DNA of 64,000 bases from Ustulina deusta (GCA_023159155.1 JAJNNX010000080.1:1-64000), one strand, 5' to 3'. Positions 37,724 through 50,570 are shown, counted from the first letter of the stretch. Notes: generated from the sequence alone by a model not told the origin. Numbers and translations: made by a program.

Positions 37724-40700
37724 GACGGCGGTCGGAAAATCGTGGGCGGCCCCGCGTATAAGTAAACTAGAAGCTTAGGATATACGAAGGAAACTCTTGG
37801 TACCTCACGAAACTTTAATATCTATAGCTTCAGTACTCGTGACAAGGCATCCTCAAGGCGTTTTTTGACGACCACGAATCCCAGCCATAGACCTCACCAG
37901 TCTTTCGAGTTGATGGTGGGACAGCAAGTCTCGGGATAAGAGAGGCTCTGTTTCTACGACGAAACCGCTGCTTCGAGCCGGTCTAGCAACGAGGCGGTAT
38001 GTCCTGAGGCTAGCCGAGAAGGTAGTAGTCGGGAGCGGCTACAGGCAGAAGTCGAAAGCAAAAGGGGAGATAAACGAGAGACGGTGGTAACGAATTGGCG
38101 GTCTGGAGAGAACGAGAGATGCCCATAGGATCTGACAGTGAGGGTTGTGTTATTGGCTGCAGTGTGACCAACTGGGATTATCGAACGTTCCAACGGGAAG
38201 AAAGAAGATCAAACAATACCAAGGTACGAAGTCTCTGAAACGGGAGCATACACTATCTTAAAGCGAGAACCTGTTTACCATGGTATGTCTAGTGTTGGGT
38301 CCATGCGAAGGAGTTCAGCATGAAACCGTAGCAAGATGGATCCTAGGTTAAGAGGGAGGAGACCCTTCGAAGCTGGCAAGCTGTTGGAAAAGAGGACAAC
38401 AAGATAAGCTCCCACCTCTCTCTCGATGTATACTTAGTATACATGGAGGGAGTTCGATGACCACCGGCTTAGCTGAATGCGCTTGAAATTTGCTTTTCCT
38501 CATGCCAGTGGTAGGTATATACCTTGCCCGGCGGGCCAGCCCTTTGTCGGTTGTGGCTTGGCGCAGCTCCCACGTTCGTCTTTACTTTCCGCATTCGCCC
38601 GTCCCACATCTCACATCCCACCTCTCGAGAACGGCGGGCAGGATGGGCAGGATGGGCGAGTGATGACGGCGCACCCTATGGCCAACCTAATGGCTAGGCA
38701 CTCGCACGAATGCTGTAGCTGCATGATGGTTGGGTGGTGGGAGATTGGCAGCGACGCTGGCTTGGTGCTATTGGATAGCAAGGCTTGATAGGTTGGATGG
38801 TCGTGATGCAGGCCGGACCCCGAACGGCGCTGTCCCGAGAACGAATGAACAGAAAGGTTCTACGCATACTCTACCAGGCAGGTCATCTGTCTCTCGCTTC
38901 GTCAGGGCTCAGGGCGGCTCAGGGCAGACGATGCAGGTTGCCTGACTTGCCTACCTCTGGTGTAGGCTAGTCAGGGGCAGAATGTGTAGTGTAAGCAAGT
39001 AGGTAGTGTACATCGGGTAGATAGTCTGGCCAGGGGCCCCACCTATCCAGCTGGCTTCAGAACTACACTACCTACACTACCTGCACTAGGTGCCTAGCGT
39101 AGGTACTTTTCCAAAGGTTGGCCGGATTCCCGAACTCTATCCCTCCCCCCCCCCCATGCTACCCCACTCAATGAGCCCACTTCCGGATTGGGCAATCTCG
39201 CCGCCCGCGCGTAATGCGATTGGTGGCTCTGTTGTCCTCACGAATGCCCTGTCGAGCCCCTGGTCTGAGATGGTGCGAGAACACAACCGTGTGTAGATCT
39301 AGGGTCTGTCCACGTAGTTATACCTAGTAGATAGTATACATAGTATATGCATACTAGGTACTAGGTATAATGCGCGTGGCACGCTGCTGTTAACTTTATT
39401 TTTATTTTATTTTATTTTTTCCCGATTTATCGTCGCGATGACCCGAGTCTCGTCTCAGGTCGACAGAACAATGGAGAGGTCTGAGGGGTCTGACCGTCGC
39501 TTCGTCTCGATACAGCACTTCTTCTCTTCACACCCCAAAATTTACAGTTAACACAGAGTTGTTCAAGTAGGTAAGGTATTAGTTATTGTCTAATGAGAGC
39601 TACATTAGGTAGTACACACACACTACACTACATGGAGTGTCCAACGGCTGTCAAGGATACAAGTAAGACATGTTACAACCCGTTTCCGCGCTGGTTCTCA
39701 TATCGTCCGCATTCATTTCCCGTCATCTCTGGCTGCGGGTATCTGCTGGTCGCATTCACGATCGCATCATCTTGCATTGATTATTGATCCGGTTCTGTGT
39801 ATGCGCATGCTCTGTCCGTATCAGAATACGAATGGAACACACAAGACGCGGTAACAACGCGACACTACTGCACTGCGAGAGCTCGTCATTTGAGTTTCCT
39901 GGCCGCGTATACCAACAGTCGTTCTTTGGACATACGTGGTTCGACCTGCACCTCGCGTAGGGTTTGGATCCAGGGTGCTTGTCATAGCTGCTGCAGTAGG
40001 TAGATAGTGCATGTCTAAAGTACCTCGACTAGGTAGTAGTGTAGTGTAGGTACACGCACATCTCGGGCTGATCATGTATTGCTTATTGCAGATAGAAATC
40101 GTCCCGGTTGCGTCTAAATAAGCTCACATTCCGTACCTAGACAGCAAGCCCCGACATAGGGCCTGCGAGTCGTTCCTCTCGCCAATTTTTTTTTCTTTTT
40201 TCTTTCCGTCTTCCGCAGCGAGTCCTCTTCCCATCCATCTCTAAAACCCACCATGAACAACAGCACGATGTTTCCATGACCGAATAATTGTGGACTGACT
40301 ATTATTGCACGCCACCTACTACCTATGTATACTACCTAAGGTAGTATACCACAATAGATACCTACTAGTAACTACCTACCGGTAGTGTAGTTTAATTAAT
40401 CCCATGTGCGATGTGCGATCAGCCGTGAAGGATCCCCACCCATCCATCTCTTCGATAGTCATTCCACTACACCACACTACTCGGTACGCTAGTTCGCGTT
40501 GCCGTTCCCACTCCACCCTTCCAGCACGTAGTCTCATCCTCGCAATTGCGGCATAAGTTTATAAATGAACAACTCCCACCGCCAAAGAGGCATAAGCAGG
40601 ACAACAGCCAATATTGCAAGCTTAGTCTCGCATTTCGGGGCCGGATAAAGGCCCTTATAAGTAGGCAGGTTTCCCCTCTCAACAATACTATCTATATGGA

Positions 40701-42115
40701 CGACGACAACGACAACGACAGCAACAACAACAAGACCGTCAAATACTAACTAATACTAGCTACTAGTCTAAGACTTCCGCTTTCAGCTCGGCCAACATGG
40801 CGCAGAAAAAGGAGAAGAATCGAAGCCGTTACTAATGACAAGATCAATCCCAATACTCAGAAGAGCCTTTCGTATAACGGATTACGAAAACGGAAGCGTG
40901 CAGCATGCCGGCCGTGCCGTGCAGTGCAGCTGCGTTGCGTCCGTCATTCTAAATACCTACCTGTTACCTGGATACCGTTCCCCTCTCCCGGTTCTAGCTG
41001 TGGATATCCGTTACGCTGACAGATAGGTAATAGGTACTGCAGAGGATAGGTTCGAAGCCTGTAGGTACCTACCTACCTACATAGTATTAGCCCTAGCATG
41101 TCTCGGATGCCCCCCCTTTTCTGTTCTCATCGCGACGACACTATCCACAATACCTTAATGGAATGTAATGCGTAACGTAATGAGCAACGTAATGTGTAAT
41201 GTTAGGTAATCCGCTGTCTAATTTTTTTTTAAAAATTCGTGAACCTACCTACCTACCTACTCTACTGGCACTACAATGTATCAAGCCTTTCTCTCCGCTT
41301 CTTACCCCACGTGTCAAAGTCGTCACGAGAACAATATCCGCCTTTCACCGACAGATCGGGTAGCTATGTTGGCTTGCTTCGTGGCTGCGTCGTGGAAAAG
41401 CCAGATCCATTGGAATCTATAAAGGCGGGCGTTCTACCTACACCAGCCACCGTAGCATATATATTATACCGTCGACCCTCCCATTCATTTACCTAAATGT
41501 TATACTCTCTCAAAACGGCACCGTTATTGGGAAATGAGGATTAACAGCATATATATCCATAACAGATACTTTTCATGTAAAAACTAGGTAGTATCCCATC
41601 AGTCACACATCTGAAACGCTCTACTACTTAGTACGTAGTAGTATATGGTGACAAGAAGGTGATCAAGTTGTTGTAGCCAAGAAAATGAGTCCGGCATAAC
41701 ATACCGAGTGCAAGACACTACCAGGTAAGGGCTGAGCAAGAGGTTTTGAGTATCCATGTATATGGTGATACAGCATACCCACTCTACCGCTTTGTTCGCG
41801 TCAAAGGTTGGGTGGATTGAGTGAGGTTGAGATTTTGATAGTGATTTTAACACGACTTGACTCATTCGTTCATTTTTTGAATCCCGCTCCATTCAGAAGA
41901 GTACCCGCCACCATAGGCCGTCACCAATACCAACGCCGCCAAAATTATAACCCGAACCATATCCATCCAAGCATAGGAAAACTGAAAGATGTCGTCGCCA
42001 GGAAAAAGAAAGAAAGAGAGAAAAACCCGAAAGCTCAAAAAGAATCATGGTATCTCTTGCCCAGCTAAAGCCAACTCCAGGTCCCATAATGATCATGATA
42101 CGCGCAATGGCAGTT
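37724..42115. other. 4.4-kb intergenic region
   Basis: No gene is recognised. The stretch contains the promoter of the DUF4203 gene and the 3' side of the unknown membrane-protein gene. It is packed with TACCTA/TAGGTA words, several short palindromes (38426-38444, 40327-40349), a C11 run (39145-39155) and a T/A-rich tract (39396-39420). Open frames of 60-100 codons occur on both strands but lack protein-like character. A non-coding transcript or a small gene with several introns cannot be excluded. Confidence 0.4.
40327..40349. repeat. 23-bp perfect palindrome
   Basis: GTATACTACCT, one A, then AGGTAGTATAC: 11-bp arms around a single base. It lies in a TACCTA-rich spacer far from any recognised gene. 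It could form a cruciform or be a dimeric protein-binding site; nothing shows which. Confidence 0.6.
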
Positions 42116-43597
42116 TCATCTGCGAGACACCCGCGTAGGCACGCGATCTGAGCCACCTCTGCCCTGAACGGGTAATTTGCTGGTTCGTAGAGAGCGCTGT
42201 GCCTTCTCGGGCGCCTGTTTTCCCTTCCAACGAAACAGAGTCGACGCCGTTCGAAACGGGAACGTCACCACAGCAGCCACCGCCTGCACTGGGAGCATGA
42301 CCACGGTGGTTCCCCTCTCCATCAGCCAACCTACCAGTGTCCGTTGTGAGTTACTATTCTTCGCGGCAACCGCGGCAAGAGCAATGGCATCGTTGAGCCG
42401 ATATTCGACGTACTCGATCCTGTTGTCGGTCTGACTAGCTAGGAGAGTGAGCTTCTTTTCATATCGGCGCATGGCGCGGTTCAGGGCCTCAAGCTCTGGC
42501 TGAACACTTTTGCGGAATTCTCGTCCTACTGTGGATTCGACCAGCTTCTGCGGAGCTTCAGGCCGATCATTATTACTCATGGATGATCCTTTAGGGGCGT
42601 TGTGCGCTTCAAGTTCATCCAACCGATCATACAAAGCTTGTATTTGCTCACTGGTGATGGGTTTCTGGGCGTGCGGATTCTGTGCGACGATGGCTTGCAC
42701 ACGTAATGTGCGCATTTGTAGCATCCGGATCAAGTGTGAGACAGGACGCACCTCGGCGGCGCAGAGAAATATCGTGAGATTGTAGTCAGACACCAAACCC
42801 TCGGATGGCCTTGACAATTGGCCTCGAATAGTATGCAGTAAATAGGCACCCAACATTGGAAAAAGAAAACACCACGCCAAAGCCATTATTTCGTGGACGT
42901 AAAGCTCCCTTGCAGCAGCTCTTTGTCGCGCTTCCCATCTCGTGTTTCTGCCAACGGGGGGATCCTGGATCTTCGCTTCGGTCTCCTTCTCCTTTCCCTT
43001 CTCCTCGGGAACATCTTCCAGTGCTGTAGTAGCCGAAGGGGTGGTCGATTCAAGGTCACTCTCGGATTCGAAAACCGGGCCCGGCAAAACGTCATCCTGT
43101 ATGACGCGGACCTGCTGGGCTGAACGATACCAATCCCATGGCTGCGTTACTGACCAGTGCAGAAAGATGGCAGCTAAGGTAAGGAGGATCAGGTCTGTGA
43201 AGAAAGCAGCACCATTTTCGAAGAGCAGGCCGGCGATAGCAGGTAGCAAGGCAAGCGTAAGTGGGATGTAGACGAATAGCGGCTTTGGGTCTTCCTTCGT
43301 GTTCGATTTGCTGGGATTCAACAGCTCGTCTGCACTTGTCTCGAGATAGTCCGAGTAGGTTGAGCTGCGTCTGCGAAGGTCGGTGAAGGCACTGTTATTA
43401 TCGGCAGAGGGCGGCGGATGATTCCCGTTTAGGCGGCGACGTAGCGGCGAGGGCTGGCCGAGGGTAGCTGCGCGTCGGAACGCAAAGGCTGGAGGCGGCG
43501 CATTGCTCGTAGAGAGAGTGTCATCAGGAGCGGGGCTGACAGAGCGGGTAGCGTTGACGGCTGTTGTGGAGGCTGAAGCGTAACTCTCATCGGCCAT
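42116..43597 (-). CDS. Unknown fungal membrane protein
   Basis: A single-exon ORF of 493 aa starts at an ATG (MADESYASAS). Residues 1-100 are Ser/Pro-rich and probably disordered. Hydrophobic segments lie at about 107-125 and 131-150 (each about one membrane span), at 234-256 (IMALAWCFLFPMLGAYLL) and a weaker one at 430-448. Between them, residues 175-215 are acidic (PEEKGKEKETE). Residues 318-405 look helical and partly coiled-coil (YDRLDELEAH, LEALNRAMRRYEKKL). The length, even codon use and sensible protein texture support a real gene, but I do not recognise the family. Location in an internal membrane is inferred from the spans and the lack of a signal peptide. Confidence 0.75.
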   Translation of the reverse strand: MADESYASASTTAVNATRSVSPAPDDTLSTSNAPPPAFAFRRAATLGQPSPLRRRLNGNHPPPSADNNSAFTDLRRRSSTYSDYLETSADELLNPSKSNTKEDPKPLFVYIPLTLALLPAIAGLLFENGAAFFTDLILLTLAAIFLHWSVTQPWDWYRSAQQVRVIQDDVLPGPVFESESDLESTTPSATTALEDVPEEKGKEKETEAKIQDPPVGRNTRWEARQRAAARELYVHEIMALAWCFLFPMLGAYLLHTIRGQLSRPSEGLVSDYNLTIFLCAAEVRPVSHLIRMLQMRTLRVQAIVAQNPHAQKPITSEQIQALYDRLDELEAHNAPKGSSMSNNDRPEAPQKLVESTVGREFRKSVQPELEALNRAMRRYEKKLTLLASQTDNRIEYVEYRLNDAIALAAVAAKNSNSQRTLVGWLMERGTTVVMLPVQAVAAVVTFPFRTASTLFRWKGKQAPEKAQRSLRTSKLPVQGRGGSDRVPTRVSRR

Positions 43598-46587
43598 GGC
43601 TGATGTCTAGATGGAAGACGGACCGCATGAGGTCACACGTCTGCCATCAACCGCTGTCGCGACACACGTGCCTCTGTCGGGTGGGAGGACTACGCGAAGA
43701 CTGGGGCGGGTAAGGCAGATTCTGGGGGAGGGACGTGTAGGCGCGTGAGAAGCCTCGGGTGATCACGCAGCTCTACATATGAGAGCATAGAAGGCTGGAA
43801 CGGCTGTGGGTGAACGTGTTGTGTTGTGTCGTGTCGTGTGTCGGGATGGGGGGCTGAGAAGGGCGGATTGTGAGCTGGGCAGGGAGGCGGGCAATTGGAC
43901 AGACAAGTAAGACACATGAGGATTGTGATACAGCTGTGACGACAACAGCCAGCTGACTGAGGAACTTACATACCTGAGGTATCTAGTCTAAGTCGACTGA
44001 TACCTACCTAACACCACAGTACTTTCAACAAGTGAGCGTCAAATTCCATCGCGCCACGACATACCTGCATACCTAGTGTGAGGTTTCGGCCTCATGCAGT
44101 TAATGACTTTAAGACTACGTCACTGGTTTGAATGTGATCGGGCTTAATTTTCAGGTAGCCTACCGCAGCGGAGCAGCGATCCACTGGGCGCATTCCGGCT
44201 GGTGTTCAGACCCTAACCTAGGTGCCTAGGTAAGTGTTTAGCGTGTAAAATGGATAAACAATACCTACCTACCTAAAGTACTCTGCATACAAGGTTAGTT
44301 GGTTTAGTAATCAGCCGAGAAGGCTCTTTATATACCTACCTTAGGTCCAACCTCCTCATTTATGATAAGTATATCTGATCAATACCCACGGCTAAGGAGT
44401 GTTCAGCCAGCCTCCCTTCATATGGTATCCTTCCGGTGGCATAAGGATAGAGAATAGTCAGCCAAGTGCGACTCGGTACCCATCATCTATTGTGCAGGCC
44501 TCCGTCAGGCCTCTCCTTGGCATGATTTGTCCGAGACAGAAAAACACCGACTCGCCACCTTGGACGCGGCAACTTGTCTATTTCAAGTTCCTCAACACCA
44601 CGGTCGGATCCTACAGTCGTACCTCCCGGCCCAGACGATGGTGGGAAGGCGCACTGGCTGTGAAGGGGCCGAGAGGATGACAAGGTGGTCTAGTGTAAGC
44701 TTGAATAAGGGCCAAGTTGTGTAGCAGTTGGCAGGAGTTTTCCGCACGTAGCAAGACGGAGGAGGGGGCAAAAACAAGGCAGCCTTGATATTCGATAGAC
44801 ATGCCACCTGTTAACAAAGGTACTCAACAACAGGATGAGGAACACCGGAATCGGTAATGCACAACGCCGTCCTAATTGGGCGCCCGACCTTTCTATAGTG
44901 CATGCATTCTCAGCTCAGACGCCAGTTAAGAATAACCTCAGCATCTACACACTGTAGCTTGCGGCTGCGCTTGTGGCGACTATTCGGCATCTCTATTCTC
45001 TCAGTCCCGGGGCCCTGGTCGCCGTCAGCCACACCACACCACAAATAGAACCCTTATCAAACTGGAGACGTAGCGATATTGTGCCAGCCCCGCCGCGTCA
45101 TGCAGAGGAAGTATACACTACTATCTGGGTAATGTACAGTACCAGAGGAATCTGGGTCTGTCTGCGAACCACGACACAAAATTGGGAAGAATGGCAGTTC
45201 CACAGGAGTCGCAGGCTGATGCTCCGTAACACTGCCACAGACGGATGACGAATGGGTTGGACTGTCGAGAGCTGAGATCAGCGCGAGGCAAGGGAATATT
45301 TGGTATATCTCATCAGATGGTTTCATTCTATTTGGTGTCGGCGCAGTAGGTAGTAGGAGGGGCGAGACGGGGATGACGCCAATTGGGGGCGAGAAGAGCC
45401 GGGCCAGAACGGCCATTGGTTCCGTCCCGAGCATTTGCATGGCCCATCAGTTCGGGTCGCGGGTCAGAGTAATGCAGGTCCAAATAGGCAATGCCTGCGA
45501 CTGGTGCCAACCTGGCAGGGGTGGCGGGAGGGCGAAGAGCACACCCAGACTTGCACTATACGGTACCTGTATTAACTGGAGCGATCCCTGAATCCAGTAT
45601 AGCGTCATCTCCGGGCTTCTGTCTGGCCTTCCGACTTGACTGTGAGCAGCAGCAAAAATCATGCTACTAAATAACCCAATTTAAAGCCATTCTATTACAG
45701 TACCAGCTGTGCACCACAGGTACTGTGCGATCGTACACCTGTGCCATCCTGCACCGTCATCCCCGGTAATTATTGTGGCTGCCGCTTCCCAGGCACAATG
45801 ACGAAAGATTGGATGGATTCTTTACAGCTACTATTAGTAGTGTACATGCTAGTCGCACAGGTTCTATATATACCTACTGGGTAACTGACGATGGGCGTTG
45901 GAGGCTGTCTTGTCTTGAATGTACACTACCTGCCTCTCACTGTGCGTCTTCCTCCTACCTATCTACCTCTTACACAGCGGCTGTTTGTTTTTTCCCTACA
46001 TATCTGCGTGTGGCGCTTATAAATGAACATCGAGTCTTATACTTCTATACAGTCCCCTTTCTCTCCTTCTTCCTGGCTGGAATGTGAAGAGACATCTGAC
46101 TGGCCACACCCATTATCCCGATTGTCGTCAACTTTATGACAGAGTACTCGTCTACTATCAAGCACCCTCTTATCTGCTTCTATTTGTAGGTACGCATATA
46201 TGTGCCCCTTTTTCTTACGGCCATTACTCTGGCAGCATAACACCATGTCGCTATAGAAGTGCTAAATGGCAGGGCCCTCATTTCAAGGCCAACAAAAAAT
46301 CTCCGTGCCTAGTCAATCCGACCCGCAGAAATTATACAAGAGGCAGGAAACTCCCGCCGAGCAATCACACAAACCCTGGGGCCTATTTGTTATTTGTTCC
46401 CATTGCCCCCAACGAGGTAGCCGTTTGCACGAGGAAGAGGCACAACGGTTATATACTTCTTGACCAGCTACGGAGCATGTCCTCTCTCTAAATAATACCC
46501 ACCTGCCTGCAGTGCCGTGCCAGAATAGCCTAGCAGCTGTGGACACCCGCTCGCCACCTGGCTGCTCTGTCCAATAGGCTGGCGGCA
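43598..46587. other. Intergenic region between divergent membrane-protein gene and erf4
   Basis: This is the promoter zone for two genes transcribed outward. A pyrimidine-rich minus-strand leader lies at 43700-43900. Open frames at 44399-45660 occur on both strands with no recognisable family. TACCTA words are frequent at 43975-44345. Confidence 0.4.
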
Positions 46588-48515
46588 ATGCCCGTGCGAG
46601 AGGACCCAATCCCGGCGTGCATGAACTCGGCTAATCTCTCTCTCTCATCTCCCCTGACCGCGAACATCACAGGCGACCTTGGCTTCTCTTCGTCACCACG
46701 AAACGACCCGTCGCATCACGACACCAGCACAACGCGACGCCAACGCCAACGCCAACGCCAACCCAACAGCGGAATACGAGAGCTGTCTTCCTGGACAGAG
46801 AAGGTCCTGCTTGAGGACAACATTGCAAGTCGAGCCGTCGCGGCGGCTTTTATTGGTTCCCCGTCGTCCCAACGGCTTCGCACGCCACAATCCGATCCGA
46901 GAAATTCGCATCGACCGCCGTAGGAGACGAGACGGGCAGAGCAGACAATGCGGGTGTCGTCATCTCGTCACAGCAGCCAGAACGCCCAGCCACTTTAAAC
47001 CATAACACCAGTCCTGCTGTGGCGCCCACGGTTGAACCCACGCGCCCACAACCACACCGCACTCACCAGAACGCCCAAAGATCGAGACCTAGCCATTCAA
47101 ACCGTCTTCTACCTCCCCCTTTTCGCAATCGAGCCGCCCGTTCCGAATCGGAAAATCCCTTTCCTCGAAGCATAGGACCACCCTATCGTCTTTGGAACCC
47201 TACCAATTCTACTCCGAGATCTCCTCCGGCCGCCTACACCCGACCCGCTCGAACTCCCCGGAAGCGACGTCCCTCGACGCCTCTGCCCCCAGCTATTCCA
47301 ATTAATCATCCCACTCTCGACGACACCCGTGCTCCTGATGATCAGGTGGCGACAGGCGCAGGTGATTATCCACTCTTAACGCTTCCTGAACAGAGGCAAA
47401 GCCGACATCCCACACCTACTCGCTCGAGTTTCCAGATTGAGGAACGGTTGAACGAGGGAAAGAGGATTAGCCTTCCCAGTTCAGTTCTTCATTCTTACGA
47501 TATCAGACGAACACCCGATGCGCCATTAGAGGAGAGCCTTGGATCTGGACTACCAGAACTCAAATCAGAGGACAACTCGATTGTCAGGAGTCCCCGCAAA
47601 AGAGACCAAAGCGTGACAGACACAGGCCCGGCTCGAGCCGTAAGCTTTGGTCTCGTATACACTCAAGTTGTAGATCAACCTACTCGCAAGATCGATAAAG
47701 GGAAAGGCAAGGCAGTCATGTCGTTGCCGAACGATGGCAATGTTCCGAGAGGTCTCTCCACTGACCTAGAGCGAGGGCCCGCTAGACTTAGCCAGCAACA
47801 TAATAGGTCATCAAATCTATCTTTGCCGGACGGGATCGGATCGGCCATCTCTTCTAGTGACTCGTCCATTATTGGAGATCCCGATCAACCGGGTTTGGGG
47901 GATGAATGGGGTCCTCAACATCCTTGTTTCCCACACTTAAATCCCTACGTACCCGTCAATTCAACCGAATATCACACAACCCGCATCGTTCGTATTCGAC
48001 GGGATTGGCTGGTAGCCGGTGATCTAGCACCCACGTTCTCTAACATGTACCCAGAGATACTAGATCCGGCCGGCATATCAGAACGAGAATTCCGGCGGGT
48101 CATTGAGAAGCTCAATGACTCGCTGATTCCTATCTTCAACCCATACCATTGGAGAAATCTGCTCGATGGAGTGCTTGGAGTGCTTACAGCTTGGCTATGG
48201 GAAGATTTCGGTCTGACAAATGCGAAGACGAAACTTAATGAGATAGAAGCATGGATTGTCAAGTGGAATGTTGAGATGGAGAAAACAATAGGCTCGGAAG
48301 AGGGTGCTATTGCTCCCAAGATCATTTCATTGAGACGAACAGGTTACATGAGCGTAAGACGACTTGGATTTATTCCCATCCTTCAGGGTATTATGCTAAT
48401 ACACATTCAGCTCGATTTTCAAATCCCCAATCCCGAGGTCTCCTTCTCAACGAGTGAACCAGGGTCAAGATCTGGCCCAGTTCCGCTTGAACTTGTGGCG
48501 TCAACTACAGCATAA
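46588..48515 (+). CDS. erf4: Erf4-type subunit of the Ras palmitoyltransferase (5' end uncertain)
   Basis: The open frame containing 47019-48515 ends in a Golgin A7/ERF4 domain (about 47970-48353): TTRIVRIRRDWLVAGDLAP, a short helix with FRRVIEKLNDSLIPIFNPYH, then WRNLLDGVLGVLTAWL and IEAWIVKWNVEMEK. Erf4 pairs with the DHHC enzyme Erf2 to palmitoylate Ras at the ER. The preceding 300 residues are Pro/Ser/Arg-rich and disordered. The 3' intron 48354-48410 (GTAAGA, branch GCTAATAC, TTCAG) is 57 nt and stop-free, so splicing or retention both keep the frame; splicing gives GYMS|LDFQIP. The main frame has no ATG near its beginning (in-frame stop at 46812). A workable model starts at 46588 and removes 46920-47011 (GTAGGA...CACCAG), but this first exon is inference. 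Confidence 0.75.
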
Positions 48516-49487
48516 CGATGCTTTTTCTTCCCTTTTTTACTCTTCCCTTGTTCGCTTTACATTAGCGTTTTAATTTCGCATCGCTCTTTCCGGGAGCTAT
48601 ATATGATGAATTACGATGATACCCCCGTTGTCCATATCTATTACTTCAGACATAATTCCACTGCACTCATGTACATAAGCCCTCCTGTACCTTGCGATTG
48701 AAGGACAATGGGCATATGAGGTGTTGATGAGTTTGGCCATGTACTATACTTGTATTCCTCGCACTTGAAACTCTATAAAGGCTGTACTTAATGATCTCTC
48801 TAGTCAGAGAGACAAAGAAACACGAAGAGTAGGAAACTGATTATTTCCCGCCTGGCAAAATTCACTTCGACCTTATTCTGCACACTTTCCCAGGCACTAG
48901 ACTATGTAAGGAACAGGTATATTGACCCTTAGTAACATCCTGTACAGGTATTGAAATATACTACCACGGTACATATAACAGCGCTTCTAAATGTACCAAA
49001 ACTATAAATAGCAAGGTTTTTTTATATGCCACAAGGAGAGAAGAGAAAGACAGAGAGAGAGAAATTGGAAGAAGTATCAAGCATGCGGTGTGGTATTGTG
49101 TGGAAGTTTAGGCAACGGGTGCAAATGTACGAGTGCTCTCGAGACGAGAGAGACCGATGTCTACACATAGCACCTAGCTCAGCACACTGCCACGGCGGCA
49201 TTGCCATCTTTGCATCTGTCCTAGACGGATACAAAGCGGCGCACCACGACATAATGGATGAATGAGGATCTAGTTCCCGTCTTCCTATCTGGTATGTGAT
49301 ATCATGCGTCACGTACATAATTCTCCAAACGAGGGTAATTATATCCACCCCACAGACCAGAGGCATGGATGGACCACGTTCAGATGGACCACGTTCAGCA
49401 ATCCGACAAGACACTGACTGCGTGCGTACCTTCATTCATTCATTCATTCATTCTTCCCAGCAGCACACCACACCACACCACACCGCC
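48516..49487. other. Intergenic region between convergent erf4 and DJ-1/PfpI genes
   Basis: Shared 3' flanks. A 15-bp sequence (ATGGACCACGTTCAG) is tandemly doubled at about 49368-49399, and a tetranucleotide repeat (TTCA) runs at 49431-49453, ending 34 bp from the stop codon of the DJ-1/PfpI gene. No gene is seen. Confidence 0.5.
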
Positions 49488-50570
49488 CTAAAGACTCCAC
49501 GGCACATCCTTGTAGTCGACGTCGCGATCCGGCCAAGCCCCGGCCTTGGCGGCGAACTCGACGACGCCGCCGCCGCTCGAGCCCCAGGTCTGCTTGACGA
49601 AGTTGTGCACGAGGTCGGCGCCGTTGAACAGGGCGCCGCTGGTCCACAGCTTGCCGTCGCGCACCCAGCGCCGCTCAACCCACCGCGTCCCCGGCGACGC
49701 GGCCCGCCACGCCCCCAGCGCCGGCCGCGGCCCCGTCGCCGTCTTCCCCTCCAGCAGCCCCGCCGCCCGCGCCACGTCCACGCCCCCGCAGACAGCGAGG
49801 AGCGCCGCGCACGACGCCCAGCTCGCCCGCACGAAGCCCAGCTCCGCGGTGCTCGGCGCGTACCCGAAGGGGGCTGCGCCGATGATGACGATGTCGAGCG
49901 GGGGACAGGTCGCGAAGGAGTGCTGCCGTGAGGAAGGAAGGTGTTTGTTAGCGTTCCGCATAGGCCTGCCGATTGGGAATGAATGTATATAGATATAGAT
50001 ATATATGGATATATATGGATATATATATATTAGGAGATAGGTAGCCAACATACCGTCGGGAGAATCCGGAGACCCCCCGTCAGCTTAGCGGGCGTCGCCT
50101 CGCCGGCCTCGGTGACCCAGAGGAAGTTGAAGTCGACGGCGCCGTCCTTGAAGCCCGGCGGCCCCAGGGCATCCGGGAACGTCTTGACGAAGTGGCGGCT
50201 GAACCCGTGCAGCATGTCGACGGGGGCGACGTCGATCAGCTCGGTTTCCCTGGACACGGGGATTTGTCAGCTGGCTAACGGGGATGAATGTCTGCGAGGT
50301 GCGGGGGGAAGTGGTGAGTGAGAGTGCCTGGCCTGACTGACTCCTTCACTGTGACTATGAGTTAGCGGGGTCTTTGTCGATCGCAACGGTATATGCAGGT
50401 CTGCCGAGAGAGCGAGGGGCAAGGTTCCGGCTTGTACTGGGATTTACAAACGCAAGGGAGGGAGCGGCCGGAAGGAAATATGTTTCTCTGGGGTTATTCA
50501 GATACTCACTGAGGATTACGCCCACGTTGATCGGGCGGTGCGGCTTCGCGAGGTCTATTGGTTGCGCCAT
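49488..50570 (-). CDS. DJ-1/PfpI family protein
   Basis: Three exons (50570-50506, 50249-50054 and 49922-49488) give 231 aa, normal for fungal DJ-1/PfpI proteins. The Rossmann-like core shows VGVILSEETELIDVAPVDML, then CPPLDIVIIGAAPFG and the nucleophile elbow LLAVCGG with Cys132, followed by LLEGKTATGP. A Glu near residues 22-25 would be the usual partner of the Cys. Relatives include isonitrile hydratases and glyoxalase III-like enzymes; the substrate is not predictable here. The first intron is long (256 bp); the frame requires the donor GTATCT rather than the stronger-looking GTGAGT four bases upstream. Intron 2 (49923-50053) contains ATATGGAT repeats. The last exon is much richer in G+C than its surroundings. 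Confidence 0.88.

Noticed and set aside
41010..41070. B-box-like GGTTCGAAGCC
   Set aside because: No A box or cloverleaf can be drawn upstream; the surrounding sequence is TAGGTA-type spacer DNA.
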